A DNA stretch of 64,000 nt from Parasitella parasitica (taxonomy: Eukaryota; Mucoromycota; Mucoromycetes; Mucorales; Mucoraceae), in NCBI GenBank assembly GCA_025201805.1, contig MU619240.1:407166-471165 (forward strand). Direction: 5' to 3'. Positions 45,763-58,818 of this stretch are shown piece after piece. The notes below the pieces were generated by a model. It had not been told where the DNA came from. It did not search any database and saw only the letters and a list, made by a program, of their open reading frames with translations. Every line of letters begins with the position of its first letter. Position 1 is the stretch's first letter. The translations under genes and the position numbers were made by a program.

Positions 45763-48700
45763 TTAGATTTTGCCCGTGTTGAAATAGTCGAGATACACTT
45801 GTCCTTGCCCTGATTTATAAAAATCGAGAGGTATTTGTGGCTGGTAAAAGTCATGCTCCTGCTGCTTGAGTTTGTGTCTAGCAGCAGCACTGAATGGGTT
45901 GAGTAAATCTATGTTTCATGTTAAGCTTTGAGTTTTCCATCACAAATCACTATCTTACCTCCAAATTTAATTGATGAATCCACCTTCAAAGACCTTTTAA
46001 GGGCTACACATTCTTCAATTTCATCACTCGTCATTGATTTCTTGTTTTTTTGCATCAAGTCTTTCGCTAACAAGAACCCTTCCTTTCGCATTTGATGCAA
46101 TTGACAATACTTTAACATGAACATTTTTAACTGGATATTACTAGTGTTCCAGCAATAATTGCCCATTGCGTCGATCTCTGCCTGTGAAATAGAGTCCAAA
46201 TCAACGTTATTTGAGCCAAAGCAATGATCAATCATCTCTGCATATGCCAACACATTCTCATCTACAGGCTCTGCATCTGCTTTATGCTCCATGGCTTCAG
46301 TGGCTTGAGAGTGATATGATGGAAGAGTAGCGTAGTTGTCAATATCCATAGAATCAGCGGCGGTATCCTGTGCGTCGCTTAGAAGTCTAAGAAGGTCTTC
46401 TGAACTTACAGGGATATAATCGACAGTGGTATTTGAGGATTGTTGTTCAATTTGTTGAGTGGGTATTTGTTGGGGAATTTTCTTGTCAGCAACATCTAAA
46501 AGTTTTCCACCATAAACAAAACTGATGTTATCTTGTTTACTCAAGAAATCTTTATCCTCAATAGGATCCTTTTCAAGAACATCACTATTCTGAACTTGGT
46601 CGCTTTCTTTTAAATAAGTCTCTTTTCGCAAGTCATCATTTCTTTCCTCGTCATTCTGTCTATAAGAATTGTTTGGGTTCAAGGAAACTTCTTGTTCCTC
46701 GTTCTGAGAATATTCCAATCCGTCTTTGCTACTAGAAACGACGACCGTGGTATGGCTTTGCTTTACAAATGTATCGTAGGCTGCCTGATCGAACATTTCA
46801 TTCTGACCATCAGTGTCAGTGTAGTCTGGACCAGAATGTTCATCCATCATATAAGAAGCCTCGTCAAGTTCCGCACGATTTCCAAGATTCCTATCGTTAT
46901 CATCTTGCTTTTGAACTTGATGGGGTTCAAATGGTGTTATATCTGTATCCTCTAAATTCATCTGATCAACACTACTTGCAGGAGCCTCATAAGTATATCG
47001 AACATCTTCCAAAACTTCGTTGGTAAGAAGGATTTGTTGGAAGAATTCAGCTGATCCATCTCTCTGCTCTTCCTGTGGACGTTCAACAATAATGTCGCTC
47101 AATGACTCGACATCTTGGAGAGTATAGCTATCTCCAATCGAAAGAACGCCATTGTTTTCAATACAGTTGCTTGCTAGGTCTATATCAATATTCTGAGTCA
47201 GCGCCGGGCTGGGGAGGGGAGACTCTGCAAAATCATGAATATCCGTTATAGCGTCTTTATGATCAATTACTACATATTCTTCATCTAATGCATCAACTCT
47301 TCCGTTAGAATTATCCTGCTTATCTGAATCAACATTTTCTACATTTGCACCTTCTGGCTTGTAGTGTGGCTCCTTCATCACTATGTTGGCATTATTTTGT
47401 CGATTTCTATCAAGTGTACGAGAAGGATCTGAAACACCATAATCTTCAATGAGAGTTTTTTGTCTCTTCACTTGAGCTTCAATCTCGTCCATGTGTTCGC
47501 ATTCTCGTTTGAGGGCATCGCCGTTAGTTCCAACGTCCGTTGTAGATGTGTCATCTTTAGTTTCTTCCATCATCGACGTATTTTTGGTTTCCATGTCACT
47601 TCTTTCTGCCACTGGAATATCGTTGGTTTTTGCATTAATTTCTGTTAAAGCATTCAAGCATAACCTGTCATGTACGCTTCTGAAGGCCTCCAGTTTTAAA
47701 TTTTGGTCTTCAATGTCTCGATTTTGCTCAATTCTGTCTATATTCTCAATTAATTCAGTCATTTTTGCATCTTCTGAGCCCGTGGCGTCTTGATCATCTA
47801 TTATCGAATGGTTTGTACTATTAATAGTAGCTGCATGCTTGGCATCCTCATCCTCGTTCTCTTCGAGTATGATATCGGCAATTTTTTGAGGTACATGTGT
47901 CAGATAGCCATTGGTGTCCAGCTTTAGGTTTTTCAGGGTATCAGAATTTGCCATTGCATCAACGCAACTTTTCTGATCCATCGCAAACGTAATTAGCTGG
48001 TTTACTCTCGTAGGCGACACTTCCCAAATAGCCAAATTGTAGCTTGTTTCCCCGTTTTCAAAAATAATAGAGAGTTGCAAAGTGCTATCAGCAAGTGTGG
48101 TGGTGGATGGGATCAGTTTCGTCTCCAAAATTTTGGCTGATGATTGGATGTCTTGGGGAGGATTTATGATGGCTCTTTGTCTTCCAGTGAGATCTCCACG
48201 AGTTTCAACTAACTTTATGTAAGATTGACGGTATTGGTATTTGATTTCATCAGGCTTCTGTTGAGCAAGAGCAACATTCATTAGCAAACTATTGTAGGAG
48301 CGTGCACAAGATAATTGTGTTATTGGATCTATGCAAAACTTTTATTAAATAAATGGAAATATTGATGTTCCTTGGCACTTACATCCAGGAAATTCAGTAA
48401 ACTCGGACAAATCGACAGGAACTCGTATTCTTGATGCTTTGTACGAATAAACACTTGCTCTAATCCTGTAAACCAAGATAGCGCCTTGGCTAAAACCTAG
48501 TAATATTTGAGGATCACTATGGCCCATTCGTTTATCTCCTTTATCAGCTGCTAATATACAAATTGCTGTGACATGACCAATATTCTGCTTATCTTTGGCG
48601 TTGGTTTTGAACGATTCTGTCAGCTTTTTTTTTTTGTCAAGAGATTAATAAAAGTAAAAATTATGAACTTTATAAACATACCTCTGCATTCATAAGATCG

Positions 48701-49293
48701 TTAGATGAATCTAATGTAAGTAAAATCAATGTAGCATCATCTTTCGTAGTGCCAATCACCATGGCATATGACAATTTAGTATCGATCGTGTTTATTCTAT
48801 CGACATAAGCCTAGACACAATATTAATAACAGAATTGCACGAGTGAATTCTATACTTTACAACTCTGAATGGAAAGCAGGTTATATCTGCATGCGTAATA
48901 ACACCCTTGAGAGATTTAGTGGATCTTACAGGCTTGAGAGTTTTACTTCTGACATTGTGAGAAAACATGTAGTTGCTATGACCCTCATCGCTACAGATAA
49001 CCAACAAATAAGGATCTTGGTCTGCTCTGAAACATAATACGGATTCGATTTTAAGCAACTACGGAAAATTGAAGTCAATACTATTGGCTTTAATTAAAGT
49101 AATGATTAATTACTTCAGGTAAATCAAACGAATTCAGGGCTTCCAAGGTAATTGTATCATTTATTTCGTGTGTTCGATTTGGATCCGTGTAAACGTAGTC
49201 TATAATATGACTATCGAAATTAAAAATTAGATCAAGATCCAATTCATAGCTGTATTTTTGGTGATTTATCGATATTTGTTGATAATCACTCAT
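45763..49293 (-). CDS. Large acidic protein, beta-propeller-like N-terminus, unknown function
   Basis: Multi-exon minus-strand gene, roughly 1,000-1,100 residues. The start is at 49293, a main exon spans 45959-48328, and the last exon is 45763-45908. The N-terminal third is beta-rich with repeat-like strands (LLVICSDEGHSNYMFSHNV, YAMVIGTTKDDATLILLTL, PQILLGFSQGAILVYRI), suggesting a WD40-like propeller. The middle of about 500 residues is disordered and very acidic (many Asp, Glu, Asn, Gln). The C-terminus is helical (AYAEMIDHCFGSNNVDLDSI, IQLKMFMLKYCQLHQMRKEG), ending with LNPFSAAARHKLKQQEHDFY and QVYLDYFNTGKI. I do not recognise the family. The layout (propeller, acidic linker, helical tail) would suit a nuclear scaffold or chaperone-like factor, but that is conjecture. 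Confidence 0.7.
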
Positions 49294-49518
49294 GTGTTAA
49301 ATATTATATGGAAAAAAAAAAAAAAAAAAAAAAACATTTTGCTTGAAAGCCATCGAGACACTATCTTGTGACGATTTTCATGCACACAACATATATTTGT
49401 ATTTTTCAGCAATTAAGAAATAAAATAAGATCAATTAAGAGAAAATAAGAGAAAAATTAAGAGAAAAAAAAAGGGACAATTTTAGCCTCACAACATCCTT
49501 GACGACATCTTTAACGCG

Positions 49519-49659
49519 CTACTGTTTATCTGATGCTTGATCAGTTTTGCAGTAAACACCTGCCCCATAGCGGAAAAATTCCGAGGGCCTTTTGTACGTA
49601 TGTTCAACACCTTTGGAGTGGAAGTAAACTGATGAACCAATATGGACATTTTGGGGCAT
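49519..49659 (-). CDS. Possible 46-residue small ORF
   Basis: A short ATG frame with protein-like composition: MPQNVHIGSSVYFHSKGVEH followed by TYKRPSEFFRYGAGVYCKTD. I do not recognise it. It may be the last exon of a small gene, a relic or chance; an overlapping 70-codon frame in another phase has poorer composition. Confidence 0.22.
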   Translation of the reverse strand: MPQNVHIGSSVYFHSKGVEHTYKRPSEFFRYGAGVYCKTDQASDKQ

Positions 49660-50079
49660 TTCTTGCTACCAGGTAAGGCACAAATATCAAAGTGTGACAA
49701 TGGTTGCTTATTTAATCTTTTTTTTTATTTCTGATTGAGGAACTAATTGGGAACGAGGGTCATTGTAAAAGAAAGTTTGCATCTCTGTCTCTCGGAATTG
49801 TCCCTCCTTTCCTGTTTCTCAATGATTTATTTTGTAAGCGAAAGCAATGTCAAAGACTATGATCATGACCAATAGACAACAAATCGCAGTCAAGTATAGC
49901 AGAATTGCTTTAGGTGTGATACTTGAAGCAATCATATCAACACGTTGAACGCAAACTACAAATACTTGGAACTGGCCAAATTACTGCTGTGAACCTCTTA
50001 TGTGTCGCCGTTGTGATATATTTTTAACTAGACTTGTGGACTTCCGGACTTTCTTTGAATTTCATAAACGAATTTCGTA

Positions 50080-50731
50080 TTAAATTGGCGTTTTATTCAA
50101 GCATTCATCAAACTTTTCAATAGAATATTTGCAAAATCCTAGAAGATCTCCAATAAGAATCTGATTGCAAGCCATTTGAAACCTGGTTGTCAGGGTCTCT
50201 TCTTCCAAAAGCAGTTCTCTCTTGAGTTTGCTTTCACCGTGGTAAAAAAAAACTATAAAAGTCTATGAAAGTTGCATTTTTCATATATTTTCACATAAAC
50301 ATATTTTCCCATCAAAAATCGATTAAATCACAAATATATGAATTTATATGAATTATATGTGATTCTATGGAGACTTCTTATCGGATTACATTTAACGATT
50401 TTATTACGTATTATATTACCTTCTGCTATCTGATCCGCAATGGCACTTACCTGATCACCCATTCCATGTTGATCTTCCAGACTATAAAAGGAATGTTAGG
50501 TAAACTGTTGCGCTGTTGATTTGTCTACTTACATTATTCCTGTGCGTGAGGTGTTGCTTCTTAAGGATGTGATTGCCTGTCAATGAATACATGCCTCCAG
50601 TTAATATTACTACAATCTAAACTGCTATACAACGTTACACCTACCAAATCCATAACCAGCAGTGCTTCTTGCAGCAAGTATTCACCATGACATTGATGAT
50701 GCAGCAATCTACAACCAAGCAACGACAACAT
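50080..50731 (-). CDS. Small four-exon gene, unknown function
   Basis: Exons 50645-50731, 50533-50576, 50420-50481 and 50080-50252 splice with canonical GT...AG borders and perfect phase into 121 residues, from an ATG to a stop. The protein is almost entirely alpha-helical: MLSLLGCRLLHHQCHGEYLL, ALLVMDLAITSLRS, GMGDQVSAIADQIAEVFFYH, ESKLKRELLLEEETLTTRFQ and LLGFCKYSIEKFDECLN. I do not recognise the family. The consistent phase across three introns makes chance unlikely. A preceding coding-like piece (about 50770-50820) does not join in frame, so I begin at the ATG at 50731. It could be a helical adaptor or complex subunit. Confidence 0.5.
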
Positions 50732-53713
50732 GTGAGTGAGATGTCCATCTCGTCAACGTACACTTACTTGAGCTATCACCAGCAGAATTTCATGTATGTC
50801 GCATCCGCCATGAGGACTGGCTAGTGACTAATTTGAGGTAAAAGCACACTGTGAGTAGAATACTTGCCCATCTAATACTTGTGCCTCAACAGGACTGAAA
50901 AGTAGCAGAACAAATGAACATAGATTTCACATATTCAAACATTAGCTGCTTGACGATGTACCCAGATTACACATTTTACGTAGATGAATTTCATGATTTG
51001 GCTACAATAATCTATTGTCCTTTGACGATGTATTATATATTGCAACAGTTGGCACTTCTTGCTCTAAGCATGTTTTGTTAAGGAGTGGGCAAATGAGAAG
51101 ATATGGTGCTTGTTATATCAGGTATAGCGTTATTAACGGACTGAACGAGATTACTAAAAGGTCAACATTGTTCATACAAATGGATATTATTCTACAAGCC
51201 TACTTTTTGTGAATAACCCATAATATTTAAGCGTACCTTTTTCCAACGCTTCTTCCGATGACTGACATGATAGATATTTGATGTTCCCGGAGTGAAAACT
51301 TTAGGCCTGAATTTTTCATTTCTTTTGTCGTTTTCATAATCCATAAGCACATTGCGAAAGTACAATGCCCGTAAAACTAATATCAGGCGCACAATATCAG
51401 ATCCTTATCCCAAGATTTTAAGCTAGTAAATCTTCTGCAAGCATGAGATTGTGGTTTACTATAACTTGATATTATTCTTTAATATACAGAGAAAAAGACA
51501 TGACAAGATGCACTTGCATATTATAAGACAATTCTGATAGAACTTTGTGTGGGGCCAGCCCCAACAAGACTATTTTCGAATCTTTCTAAAGAAGGCCTTT
51601 GGATGGTCAGAAACAAAGGCTGATCAAGTACTTTTCCCGTATTATGTGAGATGAACAGCAGAAAGGTCATATAACAATGAGTACATTATCATGTCATATT
51701 TTATGGGGACTAAAGTTAGAGCTATTGGCTGATAGGTCAAGACAGATATTTCATCGTTACACAAAACGATAGTGGCAAGGCGAATTGATGTATCAATTTC
51801 TCAAACTTAAGTAAACTCATTCTTGAATACAATCCAGGAAAAATATCCCAATGGATCATGTTCCCTATTTATAACTCATCATGACATGTTCATGGCCAAT
51901 AGAAACAATCTATCGCCCCATTCTCTAGATCACACCATGCCTCACACTTACACCTTATCCTGCCATCAGTCTACTTAAATTCACTAGAGTATATAAACCA
52001 TCATATTTTCCATGTAATAAACGAGACCTTTACCTGATGAATCAAAACCGTTTTATTTGAATAATTTTTCATTCTGATAAATCACGAATATTTGAAATTT
52101 TGAGTATTTCTCGAGACAGCGCAATCCTGGAAAAATACGAGGTCGCAATATTGTAAAATATCTGTGCAGACCCAAAATGTCTTATTAAGAAGAGTAGGAA
52201 GCTCATCAATAACCTCTCCATGGTTTTTGTTTTATATTATGTGAAATTGAGGTATTATCAAAGTGAAATTTGACCATAAAAAAGACAGTATTGAACTTTC
52301 AGGAACGGACGTTAGTAAGAAACCATGATACAAAATTTGAAAGCGGTACCTCTGTCTATTGAGTTTCTTTTCTTGTTGTTGTTTTTTTGTTCATTTGCTA
52401 CGTATACTTTCATAAATATCATGAAAAATGATGATGCACAACAACAAAATCTTCAATATCAATATCTTTGTAAAAACTCTAACGCCCAGGTTGTAAGTAT
52501 TAATAATGTCCTACATCTCTTTTGCACCGCAACTTTTTCAATGTTATTTATCAAATTTGGACAATTCCATAACGCCGTATTTTAGCTATAGAAAACACGT
52601 CTTATTTACACTTGTACATTTATTGTAAGAAACACAAGATATAGTTATGGAAATGATATTATAAAACCTAATAGTGGAGGTTTAATCTGGTTTTGCTGGT
52701 CAAAGATGTCTCAAACAGATAATTCTCTTCTTTTCTTTTGCTCGTGTGCATGCACTAACAACTTGAATTTGTACACTTTCAACATTAATGTGAAGGATGT
52801 ATTGTGTATTTATTAGACACATAGTACAAGTACCTTTTAAATCTAAATCCTGAGTTCCACCTTTTGTAATAATACTACGTATAAGCGATAGTAGCAACTT
52901 TTTTAGTTTCATTATAGTTACGATACATTTCAATATTTAAAATATTTATTAGATTTTGTTTGTTTTGAAGAAAATTCAAAAATAGTGTCAATACACACAG
53001 ACGAGACATTAATCAACGTAATCGATGTGTGCGTGTGTGCGAATGCCCTTTCGAAATGGGATGAGTATCCCTCTAAGGTACATGTATGCAAGTACCTGGA
53101 AAAATTTAACACGTCTTATTCAACAGCTATATAAAGTACTAATTGGATGTTTGTTTGATCTCTACAACTGTAAACATCTAAATATAATAAGATTATGTAT
53201 TAGGCTATTTTTAAGATCAGGTAAATAAAGGCATTTATATGTACCATGGTCATGAAATGTTTAACAAACGTCGTTGGTGTATAAATAAGCAGCCCTGGAT
53301 TGTGCGTATTATGCACACAGAGGATTATGTAAAGCAAATCATGTGATCCAGTAAAATCCCAGGGCAATACATATTACAAACAATCAATATAAAGTACCAT
53401 CAAGCTTATTCTTGAATTAGTAACTCGTAAATTTATTTTTATTGGAAATAAAATAAAAGTTTTATAATGTGTGTGTGGCTATGTGGTATACACATATAGA
53501 ATGCGGAATGAAAAATATACCCTCCATAAAAAAAAAAGATATCAGTAATAAGGTTACACTTTGATCCTACTGTTCAGAGTGAATAAAACACAAGAATGGC
53601 AACAAAGGAAATGGACGAATCCGTTATCAAAAATAAGGATTAGATCTCACCAAATTCGGGACTGAGTAACCACACTGAAAAAGAATAAGCGGGTATTACG
53701 ATGATTTATCGTA
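50732..53713. other. Gene-poor region
   Basis: Three kilobases with little coding signal. A minus-strand stretch at about 51230-51400 reads NVLMDYENDKRNEKFRPKVF and SNIYHVSHRKKRWKK and may be an exon or relic, with a GTACGC donor-like site. The 51900-52060 segment has a TATAAACC and AATAAACGAGACC arrangement similar to an LTR promoter and polyadenylation region. Nothing else can be supported. Confidence 0.35.
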
Positions 53714-54911
53714 TCATACCATGATTAGTTGTAGCGGACTAGGTCGGTGCATAAATCTGTCTGATCTCTTGGGCAGCACTCTGCGAGGTCTTAATGGACC
53801 AACAATCTTTTGGGCACGCATCATATTCACTTCAGCAACAATCATTCTCAAATAAGCTGCGTTGGCACGGGTATCACGGTGATGGTAACAGCGGTTCATA
53901 ATGACGATATCTTTTTGCTGTTCTTCTACTTTGACTTGTTCATCAGGCTTCTCCTCTTCTTTTGGCAATTGTCGAGATTGCAACTTTGGTTGTAATCGCT
54001 TTGGTTGTTTGGACAAGGTCTCTACCAATGTCCATTCTTTTGGTGGTTCGTCTAATAAAAGGTTTCCAATTGTCCAGCTTTGATTACAGTCCGTGGGAGA
54101 GGAGCATGAAGATGATGAGGAAGGCGCTTCATACATGCGAAATGTCTCCAATGGCACATCAATATACTCGTTGTTGTTGTTGCTACGTGGTGTGTTTATT
54201 TGCGTTTGAACGTAATGATCGCAGAGAATGTCGGATAACGCTGTAGTACTCATACTATTGTCATTTGTGAGACCATTTCTAACTTGATCTCGAGCGTCGT
54301 CGTCCATGTACATCGAAAAAAGAGAGCTGTCTGAATTACTGCTACCGCTACTGGTACTCAGGGAGCTGCAATTATCGAGGCATGTGGAATCAGTATTTTG
54401 GTCGCTGTAGTGGCAATCAATTGGGCTGCTGACTGACACTGGAACAATGACATCTAATTGCGACATTTGCGTTTTGCTGGCATGGTGCGTATTACGAGGC
54501 ATGAACCCTACAGGGGGGCCCAAATCTTTACAATGCTGCTCGTTGCCAAATAGATTATTGATAAATGACAGAAAGGATGAAGGTGAAGTCGGAGCAAGGG
54601 AAGAGAAGAAGGGGTATGGCGCACTCGTTGCAGCTGCAGTTGCTGTGGGCTTTTTGCTGGTAAACTAGATATAGTTTTACGATAAATACATTGGATATAA
54701 ATTACATTTTATGAAGAAATTAATTTTTATTTATATATTCAATATGTAACATATCAACTATCAAAAAATAAAAACTACTTTTCTTCATTTCATTATTGGC
54801 ACTTACATTGTTTTTTTTATTGCGCTTGGGTATAGTGCCATAGGGTTTGATAAGCAGCGCTTGCTTTGTAGTTTTGGGGGTATTCTCATTGGGGGTTATT
54901 AATGCAATCAT
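53714..54911 (-). CDS. Uncharacterised Ser-rich protein
   Basis: Two exons (54807-54911 and 53714-54664) give about 351 residues. The first exon encodes a basic N-terminus MIALITPNENTPKTTKQALL; the second begins FTSKKPTATAAATSAPYPFF after a 142-nt intron. The protein is Ser/Asp/Asn-rich and disordered, with short ordered-looking motifs: PSSFLSFINNLFGNEQH, SWTIGNLLLDEPPKEWTLVE, a charged KEEEKPDEQVKVEEQQKD stretch and a final RANAAYLRMIVAEVNMMRAQ helix followed by an Arg/Pro-rich tail. I recognise no domain. Alternative splicing at ATG|GTATGA near the annotated stop could change the last residues. Confidence 0.55.
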
Positions 54912-56929
54912 GGTATTGTAGTGGGAGAAAAAATGGGAAAATGCTTTCTTGTTAATGAGGTCCTTTTATAAGTTTTCTAAATCAATTCGGGGAACTAATC
55001 AAGGGGTGGGGGGCCATGGGGGGGGGGGGTCATTGATTAAGGAGCACAAATTAGAAGGGCAGGCAGATACGCTTAGCTTAGAAAGGTAAAAGCAGAATGA
55101 ATTGAATCACATGTATGCCCAGCAAAAGAGAAGGCAGTTTTAATTCAAAAATGTTTAAAATATACATATGATCCATTCTTTCCTTTTAGTACGGAAATGA
55201 CGTTTAAAAATCATACCAACTAATTTCAATGTTAGCAAAACATTGGCTTGATCTGCAATTTATTCAAGAATAAAGTCAAAATTTATAGATATGTGATTCA
55301 AATTGTAACCACTGCGTACCATACTATTATTCTTACTATTTATGATGCAGGAGTGAAACCGCTAGTAGCTAAATCCGTAAAAGAAAATTGCATTTCGCAT
55401 TTTAGTTTGTGCTTTCAGCAGTATGATATTATACGGAAAAGGGAGAGCAAGGTCGTCATGAATAGTTTGTTCGGGAAAAGTACCTTTGTACGGGTTATAT
55501 ATAAAAGGAACTCTCACGGGGCTCATGACAATTCTCTATCTATTGTAAAATTAAGCTTTTTATATTTATGACGATAGAATACAACATGAACCAAAAAGAC
55601 ATGCTTTAATCACATTGTACAAATAAAACTGCAATTTCTTGTTATGATTTGTGAATGTAATACCATTTCAACAGCTTAGAACCATAATCAATGATCACCA
55701 TAATATTTCTTTTTCTATAAAATGGCTGAATAAAAGAAAAAGCTTAATACCTTTACCTTGTACAACCACCCATATGATTAATAAACACAAATATAGTGTC
55801 AAATCTACATACAAATAAAATATTGCTTGTCCTACATTCCATGTATCGAGTGATTGGACTGGAGCAGCCCACAAATAGTGTTTGTTGCTCGGCAATGCAA
55901 TTATATCGGAAACTAACATTCCATTTGTGTATATAAGCAGTCTGCGAAAGCAGACAACATACGGTACATGCTTACATTAAGAATATTCTGGATACTAAGG
56001 ACTTGTTCCTCGGTTTATGTTTTAAGGATATTCTCGCCTTGATTATTACGTTTACTGACATAAATAGATGGTTCATTTTCGATAAGCTATCAATAAATAT
56101 ATTTGTTTCTATATACCATGGTCAATAGGTAGGGGTTACTCACCAATTATGAAAACAGGCTAATGCATGCAAATGCCTACTTTTCTTGGTAGAAATGGAC
56201 ACATGGTAAAATCTCTCTCTGTTTAGCCCTTTAAAAATGGTTTAGCAAACATATATTGATTTTTTAATAAACCTGTTATCTTCTTTTCTTTTGGTCTAGT
56301 TAGCCTCCTTGGGCTTATGTGTACTATGTGTTGTTATAGCCTCGAAATATTCACATTATATTCTACATTCTTATTTTTTTAGACAGGTGTGTAATTCAAA
56401 GCTGCCTCAGTCTCGCCGATAAAGTCACCTAATTCAGTAGTTTAAAGGGTGGGTTTTTAAGGGATCTGTTTATTTTCAGTGATGTATATGTAAGCTATCA
56501 ATCAAAATATTTGGAAATCACATTCCATATAAAAGTATATAACAGAGGTTCTTTGAAATATGAATACGAAGCTATATCCATCAAGAGCCAGCCATGGACC
56601 CGTTTCTGCATCAATAATACTCATAGTATTTCATTAAAGATTAAACATATATAAAATTGATACATCATGTTTTTTACACAACATAGGCTCACCTTATTAG
56701 CTATATTATAGGTGATAAATATACTGATTTGCGATTCGTATAAATTAAAGAGATCGGCGTGCACCCACTGTCTACATATCCTAAGGTTTAAATTCTCTGA
56801 TCACAACTTAAAACAGTCTGTCTGGACGTTTCCAACAACTAGAATTCGTGAAAATGACCTTTGTTGTGTCTAGATGATTAACTAAGACAAGTTTTGGTAA
56901 CTCAAACTCATTGTATATCTACTCGTTGC
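54912..56929. other. Gene-poor region with G12 tract
   Basis: Two kilobases without a supported gene. It contains G12 at 55018-55029 inside a G-rich strand patch (about 55000-55030). A minus-strand open stretch at 55695-55919 (LPSNKHYLWAAPVQSLDTWN, then one hydrophobic segment) resembles a piece of a membrane protein, but it has no partner exons I can find. Confidence 0.35.
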
Positions 56930-57842
56930 ACTCCAAACTTTTTAATACATTAATGACGCTTGAGCAGAGCAGTTCAAATCTCTGCAGCTATTGCACATTG
57001 AAACGTGCAACTACATTCATTTCAAACCTATCGACAAAGCTTTACGCGAGTGCTCACTGAAAGAATTCCATTGACATTCAATAGCCTAAGATTCAAGGAT
57101 ACTCGTATCCTTTCGTACTGCATTAAAGCCTGCCATACTATTGCAAGGGTAAGCATTGCATTTGCCAAAGAGACACACTTTGCCCTTGATTACCTTGCAT
57201 CCAAACTGAAGAATTAAAACGAACAATGGTGTGTTACATTAAATCAACTCTGCTCGAACGCCAGGAAGCTCATAGCTTCAATGAGTTTCCAACGGCCTTG
57301 GGCAGTCAGCATCAATTGGAAAGCTGCGATAAGCTATTGATTTAAGATGACGCGATATAATTGCATCCAGAATCTAGATTGGGGCTACATGAGTGATGAA
57401 GGTTTTAAATCCACAAGAATACAACTATAAAAAATCAACATCATCCTCCAAATCTCAATTAGCGTAGATGAAACCGAGGGCTCTTTTGGCACCAAGAGTA
57501 ACTTTTCCCGCGCTTGATCTTATAATTGTCAAATTTGATACACATTCGTAAGATTGAATTTATTACAGGTATCTACGCAATGCTTACTGCTGATTGACAC
57601 AAAGTGCGTAAGCGATATCAAAAGCGCTTTACGCGAATTAGCAATGAGTGAAGAACGCTACTCTTGTACGATGTTTTCGCGCTAACAAAGAAAGCAACCG
57701 AGTCAATTATATCACTCAGCGGACTCATCCTTTACGATATGCCACCAGAAAGCTAAAACGTTCTCAAAGCTTTACAAGTGTGGGACACTTTTTACTTGGT
57801 CAATTCAAATATATGCAACACAATATTTCTAGAGTTATATAA
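56930..57842 (+). pseudogene. Relic of an LRR/F-box-type gene
   Basis: Fragments in shifting frames read like a leucine-rich-repeat protein: AEQFKSLQLLHIETCNYIHF then ECSLKEFH, continuing one frame away as LTFNSLRFKDTRILSYCIKA and CHTIARVSIAFAKE, then NEQWCVTLNQLCSNARKLIA and further bits to about 57840. Multiple stops separate them and no intron set joins them. It probably belongs to the same broad F-box/LRR class as the relic at 43.8 kb. Confidence 0.4.
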
Positions 57843-58818
57843 ACACTTGTAATCGATACGAGTAGCTTTCTATACATCCTATTCTTCAGTAGCTGAAAAT
57901 CAATCCTTTTGGAGATGGTACCAAAGAATGTCTTTAATGGAAACTGCACCTTGAGAATAGAGGCATACGCACAGATACTGGCTTATTGTAAAAGAAGCAA
58001 TAAAAATCTTTTTTTGACTGACGGTATTCAGATCTCCCTATTCCGAATAGAACGAAAAAAACTTTTTTATACGAGAAAATTGTAAATGGCTCTCTATAAG
58101 TTTCAACTGTTACAAAGAAGATTAAAAATTAAAAAAATCAATGATTGTACACAATGTAATAACAGAAATAATGCGCTTGACAACTTCTATATAATATCTG
58201 CCAATTTAGCAAGCATTGGAAATTTAATTCTAGATCTGATTATACTACTGTTTCAACATAATTTAGTAAAGTAGGATCCCGCAAAGATACTTTGTGCATG
58301 GCACATTTTTATTGCAATTACATTTATACTGTTATGTATGACATTAGATCTACATCACTTGTAAACCAAAGAAAATACCCTGGAGTGTTTATAAAGAAGT
58401 GATGTCAAATGCTACATTTTATTACTACTATGTGTGCACTTTTTGTGTGTGTATATGATGAAATCATTTGATTCATTTTAATCACTGAAATGATCATTTC
58501 GTATTACCGGCTCAATGCGCTGTTCTGGCATCATTAAACACAAAAGGATAAACTGGGTATCTTTATCTTCTTCTTACTAAAAACATACATTTAATCATGG
58601 TGATAATAATAATCAGACGTAGTAAGGAAATTAAGCATGTAAAATATGTTTTTCTTCTTATAACGAGGTTTCTATCGTATCATTATCACATGGTTGTTAA
58701 ACAATACAAAAACAATTGTACTAAATAGACGTCATGTTATGATTTGTGTTGTTATTTCAAATATAGTAACCACTTGCAAAAAAAAACTTTTTTCTTTTCT
58801 CTTGTTCAAAGAAATAAG
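57843..58818. other. Intergenic region
   Basis: About 1 kb, AT-rich, with GT-rich microsatellite-like text near 58430-58455. No gene seen; the right end should contain the promoter of the next gene. Confidence 0.4.

Noticed and set aside
52325-52585. 86-codon frame with a hydrophobic N-terminus
   Set aside because: Composition follows the AT-rich background; no homology, splice partners or promoter seen.
56955-56985. tRNA B-box-like GTTCAAATC
   Set aside because: No A box, acceptor stem or cloverleaf can be formed around it; it fits the LRR relic better.
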